DNA of 35,787 bases, from contig CAKZPG010000021.1 in assembly GCA_937138675.1 (NCBI GenBank), positions 1 through 35,787 on the forward strand. The letters are read 5' to 3'. The stretch is from an uncultured archaeon. Its GTDB lineage: Archaea; Halobacteriota; Halobacteria; Halobacteriales; Haloferacaceae. Positions within the stretch are counted from its first letter, which is position 1. Each line of letters opens with the position of its first letter. The notes under the pieces are model-generated. The model worked only from the letters and a program-made list of their open reading frames with translations. It ran no database searches and had not been told where the DNA came from. Shown piece by piece: positions 15,882 through 23,590 of this stretch. The translations under genes and the position numbers were made by a program.

Positions 15882-16217
15882 GTGATTCACACCGAGACGT
15901 GCGTTGAGGCGGCCGTACGGATGGCCGCTGGGCTGCTTGCGATCGGTCTTGGCCACCTTGGCGGGGTGTTCGTCGGGAGTCTGTTCCCCGGGGTCGGGGG
16001 GATCTTCTACGCCATCTCGATCCTGCCGTTCGGCGTCGCTGGCCTATACGCCGTCGCGACCGGGCTCTGGGTCGTGGTGGAGGGTGCGACGGGTCAGTCG
16101 CTGGAGCGACACGCGGCGAGCATGGCGGCTGCGCGCGCGACTGCAGCGTCGGGCCCCGGCGACGACGAAGCTGGCGACGACGAAGCTGGCGACCAACGGC
16201 CCGACGACAGCTCTTAG
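15882..16217 (+). CDS. Small membrane protein with acidic repeat tail, hypothetical
   Basis: This 111-residue protein has two or three hydrophobic segments: AAGLLAIGLGHLGGVFVGSLF, then GGIFYAISILPFGVAGLYAVATGLWVVV. After these come a positively charged, Ala-rich linker and an acidic tail with a duplicated GDDEA unit (DNA repeat near 16156-16190). I recognise no named family. The listed start is a GTG at 15882 that lies inside a perfect 7+7 palindrome; an ATG at 15921 is an alternative and would remove 13 polar residues. It precedes pepF on the same strand. Confidence 0.65.
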   Translation: MIHTETCVEAAVRMAAGLLAIGLGHLGGVFVGSLFPGVGGIFYAISILPFGVAGLYAVATGLWVVVEGATGQSLERHAASMAAARATAASGPGDDEAGDDEAGDQRPDDSS

Positions 16218-16241
16218 CCTCCAGCCCCACAAACCCGAACT

Positions 16242-18032
16242 ATGAGTTCTGTGCCCGAGCGGTCAGAGATAGCCGCCGAGTACCGCTGGGATCTGGACAG
16301 TATCTACGCCACCGACGAGAACTGGGAGGATGCGCTTGAGGCGGTCCGCGAGCGAATCCCCGAACTGGAGCGGTTCGAAGGCCGCGTGACAGAGAGCGCC
16401 ACAACGCTTCTCGAGACGTTCCAGACCCACGAGTCAGTGATGCGTGAGGTGTCACAGGTGGCGACCTACGCGAACCTGCGGTCGGCCGAGGACCAGCGTG
16501 TTGCCGAGTACCAGTCGATGTCTACGCGGGCGCAGTCGCTCGCGACCGACGCCCGCTCCGCGGCTTCCTACCTCGACCCCGAACTCCAGGAACTTGACGA
16601 GGACGCGTTCGCTGTGTTTGTCGAAGAGGAACCCGCGCTCGCAGAGTGGACACACGTCGTCGACGACGCGCGGCGGACCCGCGAGCACACCCGCTCCGCT
16701 GAGGTGGAGGCCGTCCTCGCGGACCTCTCGGAGGTGACCGGGAGCGCCAGCGAGGTGTACTCAATGCTGACGAACGCGGATATGACGTTCCCGACGGTAG
16801 AATACCCGGACGGCGAGGCGGTCGAGATAACCCAGAACAACTTCACAACGCTCCAGAAACATCCGGACCGCGAGTTCCGAGAGCGCGTTCACGAGGCGTT
16901 CTACGACCGGTGGGGAGACGTCCGGAACTCAGTGGGGACAGCGCTGCAAAAGAGCGTGACGGGCGACGTGAAAACCGCCCGGCTGCGGAACTATGACTCT
17001 GCTCGCGAGGCGGCGCTGAACGGCCCGAACGTTCCCGTCGAGGTGTACGACGCCCTGCTCGAGACGGTGAACGACGAACGTGGGGTGCTCGCGCGCCACG
17101 CCGAACTGAAGCGTGACCTCCTCGGCGTCGACGAACTCCGGCCGTGGGATCTCTACGCCTCGCTAACAGGCGAGGACCCGACGGTGGAGTACGAGACGGC
17201 CTGTAACCACGTCGTCGAGGCCGTGGCACCGCTCGGCAAGGCGTACCAAGAGCAGATGCGGACGGGTCTGAGTTCGCGGTGGGTCGACGTCTACGAGAAC
17301 CGTGGCAAACGGTCCGGCGCGTTCTCTTCGGGCACCTACGACACACAGCCGTTCATCCTGATGAACTATCAGGACGACGTGGCCTCGATGTACACACTGG
17401 CCCACGAACTGGGCCACTCGATGCATTCGGAACTGGCCGCGAACACCCAGCCGTGGCAGTACGCGGATTACGACATCTTCGTCGCCGAGGTGGCGAGTAC
17501 GGTGAACGAGACGCTTCTCACTCACCACCTGCTAGAGACCGTCGACGACGAGGCGTTCCGTCGTGCGGTTCTCGACGAGTATCTCGAGCGGTTCCGCTCG
17601 ACGCTCTTCCGCCAGACGATGTTCGCGGACTTCGAACTCGCGATCCACGAGGCCGTTGAGGAGGGCGGCGCGCTCACCCCCGACCGTCTCGACGAGATGT
17701 ACCGCGAGCGAAAGACGTCGTTCTACGGGCCGATGGCCGCGGACGAGCTGATCAAACGGGAGTGGATGCGTATCCCTCACTTCTACTATAATTACTACGT
17801 CTACCAGTACGCGACCGGTATCTCGGCAGCGACAGCGATCGTCGAACGCGTCCGTGAGGAGGGCGAGGACGCAGCTGCAGACTACCGCGCTGCGCTGGAG
17901 CTTGGCGGGAGCGAGTACCCCGTCGATGTGCTGGCACGGGCGGGTGTGGACGTGACGACCCGCGACCCCGTTGAGGCCGCCGTTGGCGTCTACGACAACC
18001 TCGTCGGTGAGATGCGCTCGCTAGCAGAGTAG
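16242..18032 (+). CDS. pepF: Oligoendopeptidase F (M3 metallopeptidase)
   Basis: PepF is a cytoplasmic zinc peptidase that cuts short peptides. The 596-residue protein has the expected length and begins with VPERSEIAAEYRWDLDSIYAT, a typical PepF N-terminus. The zinc site is YTLAHELGHSMHSELA (HELGH at about 388-392), with the downstream glutamate in FVAEVASTVNETLLTHHLL. The C-terminal KREWMRIPHFYYNYYVYQYATG block is typical of the family. A TATA-like CTCTTAGCC is about 27 nt before the ATG. It precedes PAN; peptides released by the proteasome are natural substrates for such an enzyme, so the pairing is sensible, though co-regulation is not shown. Confidence 0.96.
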   Translation: MSSVPERSEIAAEYRWDLDSIYATDENWEDALEAVRERIPELERFEGRVTESATTLLETFQTHESVMREVSQVATYANLRSAEDQRVAEYQSMSTRAQSLATDARSAASYLDPELQELDEDAFAVFVEEEPALAEWTHVVDDARRTREHTRSAEVEAVLADLSEVTGSASEVYSMLTNADMTFPTVEYPDGEAVEITQNNFTTLQKHPDREFRERVHEAFYDRWGDVRNSVGTALQKSVTGDVKTARLRNYDSAREAALNGPNVPVEVYDALLETVNDERGVLARHAELKRDLLGVDELRPWDLYASLTGEDPTVEYETACNHVVEAVAPLGKAYQEQMRTGLSSRWVDVYENRGKRSGAFSSGTYDTQPFILMNYQDDVASMYTLAHELGHSMHSELAANTQPWQYADYDIFVAEVASTVNETLLTHHLLETVDDEAFRRAVLDEYLERFRSTLFRQTMFADFELAIHEAVEEGGALTPDRLDEMYRERKTSFYGPMAADELIKREWMRIPHFYYNYYVYQYATGISAATAIVERVREEGEDAAADYRAALELGGSEYPVDVLARAGVDVTTRDPVEAAVGVYDNLVGEMRSLAE

Positions 18033-18087
18033 GCTCCGGACGACACCCAAAGGCACAATACTCCCTGCCTCAAACAATTGTTACTGA

Positions 18088-19323
18088 ATGTCCCGCAGCC
18101 CGTCACTGCCAGATCGACCCCGGCTTGACATCGATCCGGAGATGTCGGACGCGGAGCGGTTCGAGGCGATCCGCAAGCACCACGAACGGCTCGTTCAGGT
18201 GAATCGTGAACTCGGCGACCGCCTCACTGAGGCCCGTGGTCGCCGCGACGAACTAACAGACGACGTCGATCGCCTGATGCGCCGCAACGAGACGCTCAAA
18301 ACCTCGTCACTCTACGTCGCGACGGTTGAGGAACTGGTCGACGGCGAGGCTGTTATCCGCCAGCACGGCAACAACCAGGAGGTTCTCACTGACGTCGAGG
18401 GTCGCCTTGCCGAGCGGATTGAGGCTGGCGACCGCGTCGCCGTAGACGACTCATTCTCCGTTCAACGGCTGCTCGACGACGAGACCGACGCTCGAGCGCA
18501 GGCGATGGAGGTCGAGGCCGACCCCGACGTCTCATACACCGATATCGGGGGCATAGACGAACAGATCCGCGAGGTGCGCGAGGCTGTCGAAGACCCTCTC
18601 GACAACCCCGAGCGGTTCGTCAAGGTCGGTGTTGAACCGCCCGCCGGCGTCCTGCTCCACGGTCCACCGGGGACCGGCAAGACGATGCTGGCGAAGGCGG
18701 TCGCGAACGAGACCGACGCTACGTTCATCAAGATGGCTGGTTCTGAACTCGTCCGCAAGTTCATCGGCGAGGGGTCGCGGCTCGTCCGTGACCTCTTCGA
18801 CCTTGCGGGCGAGCGCGAACCGGCGGTGATCTTCATCGACGAGATCGACGCGATCGCCTCGAAGCGCACGGACTCAAAAACCTCCGGAGACGCCGAGGTC
18901 CAGCGCACGATGATGCAGCTGCTCTCCGAGATGGACGGGTTCGACGAACGCGGCGAGGTGCGGATCATGGCCGCGACAAATCGATTCGACATGCTGGACG
19001 AGGCAATCCTCCGACCTGGCCGGTTCGACCGTCTCATTGAGGTGCCGGACCCTGGCGAGGAGGGCCGCGCGCAGATCCTCCAGATCCACGCCCGAGACAT
19101 GAGCGTCGCCGACGACGTGGACTTCGACGCCTTGGCCGGCGAACTGGACGGCTACTCTGGCGCCGATATCGCTGCGCTGGCGACCGAGGCCGGCATGTTC
19201 GCTATCCGGGACGACCGGACGACGGTGGCCGAGGCCGACTTCCGTGATGCGGTCGAGAAGCTTGAGGATGCGGGCGAGGGCGCTACCGACGAGGTGCCGG
19301 GCGTTACGGACTACCGGTACTGA
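18088..19323 (+). CDS. pan: Proteasome-activating nucleotidase (PAN), AAA ATPase
   Basis: PAN is a hexameric AAA ATPase that unfolds proteins and feeds them into the archaeal 20S proteasome. The 411-residue protein has an N-terminal coiled coil (about 20-75), an OB domain (about 75-130) and the AAA module. Walker A is GPPGTGKT (192-199), Walker B is AVIFIDEID (about 246-254), and the second region of homology has ATNRFDMLDEAILRPGRFDR. A helical C-domain follows. The protein ends DYRY, so the usual C-terminal hydrophobic-Tyr-X docking motif is shifted by one residue. Haloarchaea usually have more than one PAN paralogue; which one this is cannot be told here. Confidence 0.96.
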   Translation: MSRSPSLPDRPRLDIDPEMSDAERFEAIRKHHERLVQVNRELGDRLTEARGRRDELTDDVDRLMRRNETLKTSSLYVATVEELVDGEAVIRQHGNNQEVLTDVEGRLAERIEAGDRVAVDDSFSVQRLLDDETDARAQAMEVEADPDVSYTDIGGIDEQIREVREAVEDPLDNPERFVKVGVEPPAGVLLHGPPGTGKTMLAKAVANETDATFIKMAGSELVRKFIGEGSRLVRDLFDLAGEREPAVIFIDEIDAIASKRTDSKTSGDAEVQRTMMQLLSEMDGFDERGEVRIMAATNRFDMLDEAILRPGRFDRLIEVPDPGEEGRAQILQIHARDMSVADDVDFDALAGELDGYSGADIAALATEAGMFAIRDDRTTVAEADFRDAVEKLEDAGEGATDEVPGVTDYRY

Positions 19324-19402
19324 GTATCTGCCCACGGGCCGTCCAGTTGTGTCGCAAACGGTGGTCTTTTGCTTCTCGTTCTCTTATTAATATCATATTC
19401 AT

Positions 19403-19783
19403 ATGAACGGCAACAACCCCTATGCCGGCCGTCCGGGCACGGCGAACGCCGGCCGTGCCGGCGCAGAGACACTCCCGGCCGAGGACGTGCGGCGCCTCCG
19501 CAGTGCGATCGTCGGGATCGTCGACCGCACGCGCGACTACCTGCCCGACGAGTACGCCGTCGGCGCGGACGTGAGCGCCGGCGCGCGGGGTGTCGAGGCA
19601 ACTGTCGCCGTCCATCCGCCTGCCGGCGACCCCGTGAGCGCCGGGTTCACCCCCGACCGGAGCGCGCTCGCTGAAGGAATCGGTCACGAAGACCGTGAGG
19701 AGGTCGCGCGGGGTCTGGCCGCGAGCGCGGCTCTGCAGGTGATGAGCGCCGTCGGTGACGACATCACCCCGACCGCCCGGTAG
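19403..19783 (+). CDS. Conserved haloarchaeal protein, DUF5811-type
   Basis: This 126-residue soluble protein begins MNGNNPYAGRPG and contains TRDYLPDEYAVGADV and the C-terminal EVARGLAASAALQVMSAV. I recognise the pattern as the DUF5811 family of haloarchaea from memory; no function is known. The middle (GVEATVAVHPPAGDPVSAGFTP) looks like beta strands. It lies downstream of PAN with a 79-bp gap containing an AT-rich stretch (CTTATTAATATCATATTC), so it may have its own promoter. Confidence 0.8.
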   Translation: MNGNNPYAGRPGTANAGRAGAETLPAEDVRRLRSAIVGIVDRTRDYLPDEYAVGADVSAGARGVEATVAVHPPAGDPVSAGFTPDRSALAEGIGHEDREEVARGLAASAALQVMSAVGDDITPTAR

Positions 19784-19980
19784 GCGGCGCAACAAACAGC
19801 CTACAGCCGATGAGGGCGAGCGAAACCAGCGCCCCACCACAGGAGTTCTTCGCGCCCGACCGTCCCGACAACCGCCAAGAGTGAGGAACAAGGAACGAGG
19901 AACGACAACCGAGGATGCGCCAGTCGGGCGGGATGTCGCAGGGGCGTGAGAGCAGCGAGCAGGTCCCGGTTCGCGGCCGC

Positions 19981-21810
19981 CTACTTCCCCCAGAACGGGT
20001 CGCGCTTCCGGTGCCGGTCAAGATAGGCCCGGAGCGTTTCAATCTCCGTCGCCGTCAGCTCGTCTTCGAGTTCCTGCTCGAGTATCTTCGCGTGTTTCTC
20101 GGGCAGGTCGGCCCACAGTTCGTCGCCTTCCTCTATCTGACGACCCACTGTGGGCCCGTCGATAGCGACACTCACCCGCTCGCCCTGCCGGGCCTCGTCG
20201 ACATCCTCGCCCTGTTTCTGGATCCCCGAGAGCTGACCGACTCTCGTTGGTTCTGCCTCGTCCTCAGGCCAGCGCAGGACGTACTGATTGTTCCGCAGGA
20301 GCCCGCCGCGCACCTCGATACCGACAACGGCGGGGTCGGACTGGCGGAACGTGTGATCGTCCAGAACGACGAATCGCGCGGGGCGGGTGATGCGCTCCAG
20401 CACCGTCGACTGCTGGGCGCGCTCGAGTTCCGCGACGTGGTCCTCGTAGCGCTCGACTAGCTGGTAGATGACATCGTCGCGGAACAGTCCGACGTCTGAC
20501 TCCTCTACGTCCTGCTCGGCGTTCGAGAGGACGTCAACGTTGAAGCCGAGGATCGCGGCGTATTTTGAGTCCGACGCGGTGGACGCGACCGCGATATCCC
20601 GCGGTGCGATATCGCCCACCTCGGCGCGAAGGATAGGCACCTCGGCCTCGCCGAGGGCGTTTGCGATCGCCTCGAGTGACCCGAGGGTATCGGCCTTGAC
20701 GACGACGCCATCCTCGGCCGTTTCGACCGCGAGATCCGCGAGTTCGGCGCGCACCTCCTCGACTACTCGTTTCTCGTCGCTATCCCGCACCACGCGGAGC
20801 GGCGCCCCGGCCATCGCGTTGTCAAGGTCGGGGGCGGCGATCTTCACCCCGGCCGCGGCGGAGACGGCCTTGACTCGTTCGAACCGGTTTTCAGTCCGGA
20901 TCTCGGCGAGGGGTCGCGGTTGGAGGAGCGCGCGGATCTCGGTCACGATCGGGCCGTTGGCACCCCCGACGACGACACGGTCGCCCTCGCGAACGGTGCC
21001 GTCGTACAGCACGGCGTCGACGGTGGCGCCGAACCCCTTCTGGTCTTTCACCTCGAGGACCGTTCCGACGCCCGGCCCGTCGACGTCGACGGCCATCTCC
21101 GCCTTCATGTAGCGCTGGGAGAGGCCCATCAGCACGGCGAGAAGGTCGGGGACGCCCTCACCGGTGAGCGCGGAGAGCGGGACGACCCCGACGTTGCGCT
21201 GGAAGTTCTGGACCCGCCAGTAGAGGTCAGCGGAGAAGCCGGCGTCGCTCAGGTCGCCGATCACTTCGTAGAGTCCCTCGTCGAGCATCTCTCTCGCACG
21301 TGCGCTCTGGGCCTCGAACGACGGCTGGATCGGCTGGTTTTCCTGTGGGTTCCACCCTGGTGTGGCGTCTATCTTGTTAGCGGCGACGACGAACGGTGTC
21401 CCGGTGCGCCGGAGGATATCGACGGCCTCCTCGGTCTGGGGCTGGAACCTGTCGTTCACGTCCACGACGAGAACGGCGATATCTGCGAGGGCGCCGCCGC
21501 GGGCGCGCAGTGTCGCGAACGAGTGGTGGCCGGGCGTGTCGATGAACAGCAGCCCCGGCAGGTCGAAGTCCGCCGGGTCGACCAACTCGCCGGCCATCTG
21601 CGAGACGGTGTTGAGTGGCACCGCAGTCGCGCCGATATGCTGGGTGATTGCGCCGGCCTCCTCCTCACCGACGGCGGAGCCACGGATCCGGTCGAGGAGT
21701 GTGGTCTTGCCGTGGTCTACGTGGCCAAGGACGGCGACAATGGGCGTTCGGAGGGTAGCCTCGTCCGTCGCGTCTGCGTCCGCATCTGTGTCTGCATCGG
21801 TTTCTGACAT
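19981..21810 (-). CDS. infB: Translation initiation factor aIF5B (IF-2 type)
   Basis: This translational GTPase promotes subunit joining and initiator tRNA handling. The 609-residue protein starts with an acidic Asp/Ala-rich tail ([17 protein letters not shown]). The G domain follows: G1 GHVDHGKT (29-36), G3 DTPGHHSF and G4 NKID. After it come domain II (beta barrel), domain III (including [11 protein letters not shown]) and domain IV with [18 protein letters not shown]. The length is normal for the archaeal factor. It is divergent from the PRC-barrel and nob1 genes, an arrangement that joins initiation and ribosome maturation functions. Confidence 0.96.
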   Translation of the reverse strand: MSETDADTDADADATDEATLRTPIVAVLGHVDHGKTTLLDRIRGSAVGEEEAGAITQHIGATAVPLNTVSQMAGELVDPADFDLPGLLFIDTPGHHSFATLRARGGALADIAVLVVDVNDRFQPQTEEAVDILRRTGTPFVVAANKIDATPGWNPQENQPIQPSFEAQSARAREMLDEGLYEVIGDLSDAGFSADLYWRVQNFQRNVGVVPLSALTGEGVPDLLAVLMGLSQRYMKAEMAVDVDGPGVGTVLEVKDQKGFGATVDAVLYDGTVREGDRVVVGGANGPIVTEIRALLQPRPLAEIRTENRFERVKAVSAAAGVKIAAPDLDNAMAGAPLRVVRDSDEKRVVEEVRAELADLAVETAEDGVVVKADTLGSLEAIANALGEAEVPILRAEVGDIAPRDIAVASTASDSKYAAILGFNVDVLSNAEQDVEESDVGLFRDDVIYQLVERYEDHVAELERAQQSTVLERITRPARFVVLDDHTFRQSDPAVVGIEVRGGLLRNNQYVLRWPEDEAEPTRVGQLSGIQKQGEDVDEARQGERVSVAIDGPTVGRQIEEGDELWADLPEKHAKILEQELEDELTATEIETLRAYLDRHRKRDPFWGK

Positions 21811-21896
21811 CGTGACGAGGCGCTTACTTGTTAGTGCCGGTGGCGCCGATTGAACCTTTCGTATCCGCGCTGTGTCGCGTCAGACGTCCCCGTGGC

Positions 21897-21906
21897 GTTT
21901 ATGTAA
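21897..21906 (+). promoter_or_regulatory. TATA-like box of the PRC-barrel/nob1 operon
   Basis: GTTTATGTAA is centred 27 nt upstream of the ATG at 21928, consistent with a leaderless transcript and with that start over the one three codons earlier. Confidence 0.55.
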
Positions 21907-21927
21907 TCGCCGGGCGGGGTGTCGCGT

Positions 21928-22173
21928 ATGGCAGATGTACTCGCGGAGAACCTCTCCGACAAGTCGGTCGTGGGGGCTGACGGGACGGAGATCGGCCCGC
22001 TCTACAACATCACGATGGACCTCCGGACCGGAAGTCTCGGGGACCTGCTCGTCGAACCGAACGATGAGTATTCGGTTAGTTCGGGTGGCTACAGCGTCGA
22101 CGAGAACGGCCTCCTTCACGTCCCCGTCTCACAGGTCCAAGCGGTCAAGGACTACATCGTCGTCGGACAGTAA
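21928..22173 (+). CDS. PRC-barrel domain protein
   Basis: This 81-residue protein is a single PRC-barrel. It begins MADVLAENLSDKSVVGADGTEIGPLYNIT and continues LRTGSLGDLLVEPND, ending VPVSQVQAVKDYIVVGQ. PRC-barrels occur in RimM and in photosynthetic reaction centre H subunits; the stand-alone archaeal proteins are thought to be adaptor-like, possibly in RNA processing. It is one base away from nob1, and the pair is divergent from infB, a conserved archaeal neighbourhood that suggests a ribosome biogenesis role. The ORF track starts three codons earlier; the ATG at 21928 is favoured by the TATA spacing. Confidence 0.93.
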   Translation: MADVLAENLSDKSVVGADGTEIGPLYNITMDLRTGSLGDLLVEPNDEYSVSSGGYSVDENGLLHVPVSQVQAVKDYIVVGQ

Positions 22174-22174
22174 G

Positions 22175-22633
22175 GTGCGGGTTCTCGACGCATCTGCGTT
22201 CGTCCACGACTACACCACCGAGGACCAGACGGCCTCGGTCCCCGAGGTGGCCGAAGAGCTAACCGGCGAGACGGCCTATCAGTTTGACGCTCTGACCGGC
22301 GCCGGGATGCGCGTTCACGTCCCTGCCGACGAGGCGGTGGTGCGTGTTCGCCGTGCAGCGGGCGACACGGGTGACGACGGCGTTCTCTCCCGGACCGATC
22401 GCCGCCTGCTCGCTGCCGCGCTCGAACTCGACGCCGTTCTCGTTACCGACGACTACGCCGTCCAGAACGTCGCGGAGAAACTCGATCTTGAGACGGAGGT
22501 GATCGCCCGCGACGGCATCGCAGAGCGTCGAGACTGGCGGTTCCAGTGCCAGGGCTGTGGCCGCGAGTTCGACGACGACGAAGGCCGGTGCCCGATCTGC
22601 GGGTCGGAGCTAACCCGTAAGAACCCGAATTAA
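22175..22633 (+). CDS. nob1: PIN-domain endoribonuclease Nob1
   Basis: Nob1 makes the final cut at the 3' end of pre-16S rRNA in archaea (20S pre-rRNA in eukaryotes). The 152-residue protein has an N-terminal PIN domain starting VLDASAFVHDY with the first catalytic Asp, a middle SRTDRRLLAAALEL segment and VLVTDDYAVQNVA with further acidic residues. A C-terminal zinc ribbon follows, FQCQGCGREFDDDEGRCPICG. The ORF track puts the start 101 codons upstream inside the PRC-barrel gene; the GTG at 22175, one base after that gene's stop, is the right start. It should be in an operon with the PRC-barrel gene. Confidence 0.96.
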   Translation: MRVLDASAFVHDYTTEDQTASVPEVAEELTGETAYQFDALTGAGMRVHVPADEAVVRVRRAAGDTGDDGVLSRTDRRLLAAALELDAVLVTDDYAVQNVAEKLDLETEVIARDGIAERRDWRFQCQGCGREFDDDEGRCPICGSELTRKNPN

Positions 22634-22640
22634 TAATATT

Positions 22641-22787
22641 TGCAAAAGAGATGTAGGAGTGGGCCACTCCGAATCAACGCCTGTGGAGACTGCGCTCCCT
22701 GCGGATACACCTGTGTCTGCAAAGCGCGTCATGGAAACAGGAAGCCTCACCCTCAAGGAGCGAACCGCGTCAGCGGTGAGCGAGTAG
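22641..22787 (+). pseudogene. Relic of an IS605/IS1341 TnpB C-terminus with right-end sequence
   Basis: After nob1, one frame encodes about 45 residues ending at a TAG at 22785: DVGVGHSE, then STPVETALPADT, SAKRVMETGSLTLKE and a short tail. From memory this matches the C-terminal tail of haloarchaeal TnpB-type (OrfB) proteins. The following GTAGGGTGGGGTAGTTCAC resembles their right end. The rest of the gene, including the RuvC and zinc-ribbon parts, is absent. The fragment lies between nob1 and the CPBP gene and does not disrupt either. Assignment rests on pattern memory, so confidence is moderate. Confidence 0.6.
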
Positions 22788-22798
22788 GGTGGGGTAGT

Positions 22799-23551
22799 TC
22801 ACACCGTGCCTGTCGCGGTCATATACTGGATGGCGAACAGCGTCGCGTTGTAGAGACCGTGGGCGCCCGCCGGCACCAACAGGTTCTCCGTCAGCTCGTA
22901 GGCTGTGCCGAGAACGATGCCAAGCGTCGCTGCAACCACGAGGTAGGTCACCTGCGACCCGGCCCCACCGAGCGCGAAGAGGTGGACAGCGCCGAAGCCG
23001 GCGCTCGCGAGCACAACTGCCGGCACCGGCCCCCACGCTCGCCGGAGAATGCCTTGGAGCCCGCCGCGGAAGACGAGTTCCTCAAACGGCCCCACGAGGA
23101 GGATGGAGACGGGAATCATCCACAAGAAGAAGGTCGGGTCATCACGCCCCGCCGCGATCACCTGATTCTGTGCCACATCGACGCCGAGACGGGAGAGTAC
23201 CTGCCCGATGAGTGTCGCGGCGACGAGAAGAACGAGGAGACCGGCGACGAGATAGCCTGCGTCGTGGGTGCTGGGCGCGCGCAGGCGGTCGGCGACGAGG
23301 CCCCAGTCGTCGGTCACGCCGAGGTAGGCGGCGACACCGAGGCCAAATCCGAGGAACTGTGCGCCGCTCACGAGAATCCGGTAGGCGAGCGATTCGGTTC
23401 CGAGGTTGGCGACCTGGAGGGCGAAGTCGGCAAGGCTCGCTGTTAGCACCGCGCCGAAAAAGGCGACTAAGACAACGACGGCACCTTTGCCGAGGGCGAC
23501 CAGTCGCTCTATCGCCGCGTCCGACCGGTCGCCGACAGCCTCCTCTGGCAT
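22799..23551 (-). CDS. CPBP-family intramembrane metalloprotease
   Basis: This 250-residue polytopic protein is of the CAAX protease/bacteriocin-processing (CPBP, ABI) family, related to Rce1. The catalytic motif 1 is EELVFRG (EE at 157-158, R at 162). Motif 2 is FGAVHLFAL (H190) and the third is in AGAHGLYNATLF near residue 234. About seven membrane helices are visible. It probably cleaves a membrane protein or a lipid-modified peptide; the substrate is unknown. It begins 42 bp after pgi on the same strand with AGCCTATTCC near -27, so it may have its own promoter. Confidence 0.92.
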   Translation of the reverse strand: MPEEAVGDRSDAAIERLVALGKGAVVVLVAFFGAVLTASLADFALQVANLGTESLAYRILVSGAQFLGFGLGVAAYLGVTDDWGLVADRLRAPSTHDAGYLVAGLLVLLVAATLIGQVLSRLGVDVAQNQVIAAGRDDPTFFLWMIPVSILLVGPFEELVFRGGLQGILRRAWGPVPAVVLASAGFGAVHLFALGGAGSQVTYLVVAATLGIVLGTAYELTENLLVPAGAHGLYNATLFAIQYMTATGTV

Positions 23552-23590
23552 ATCCCGGGATTAGATGAGCCGACGGAATAGGCTCTCCGA

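Noticed and set aside
19784-19980. Possible small gene or regulatory RNA between the DUF5811-type gene and infB
   Set aside because: The 197-bp convergent gap has short GAGGAAC/GAACGAGG direct repeats but no convincing start, frame or hairpin, so I see nothing supportable there.
20920-21807. 295-aa plus-strand ORF
   Set aside because: Antisense to infB, which has all GTPase motifs.
22640-23446. 268-aa plus-strand ORF spanning the TnpB relic and the CPBP gene
   Set aside because: Most of it is antisense to the CPBP protease. The part over 22640-22798 is in a different frame from the TnpB-like tail.
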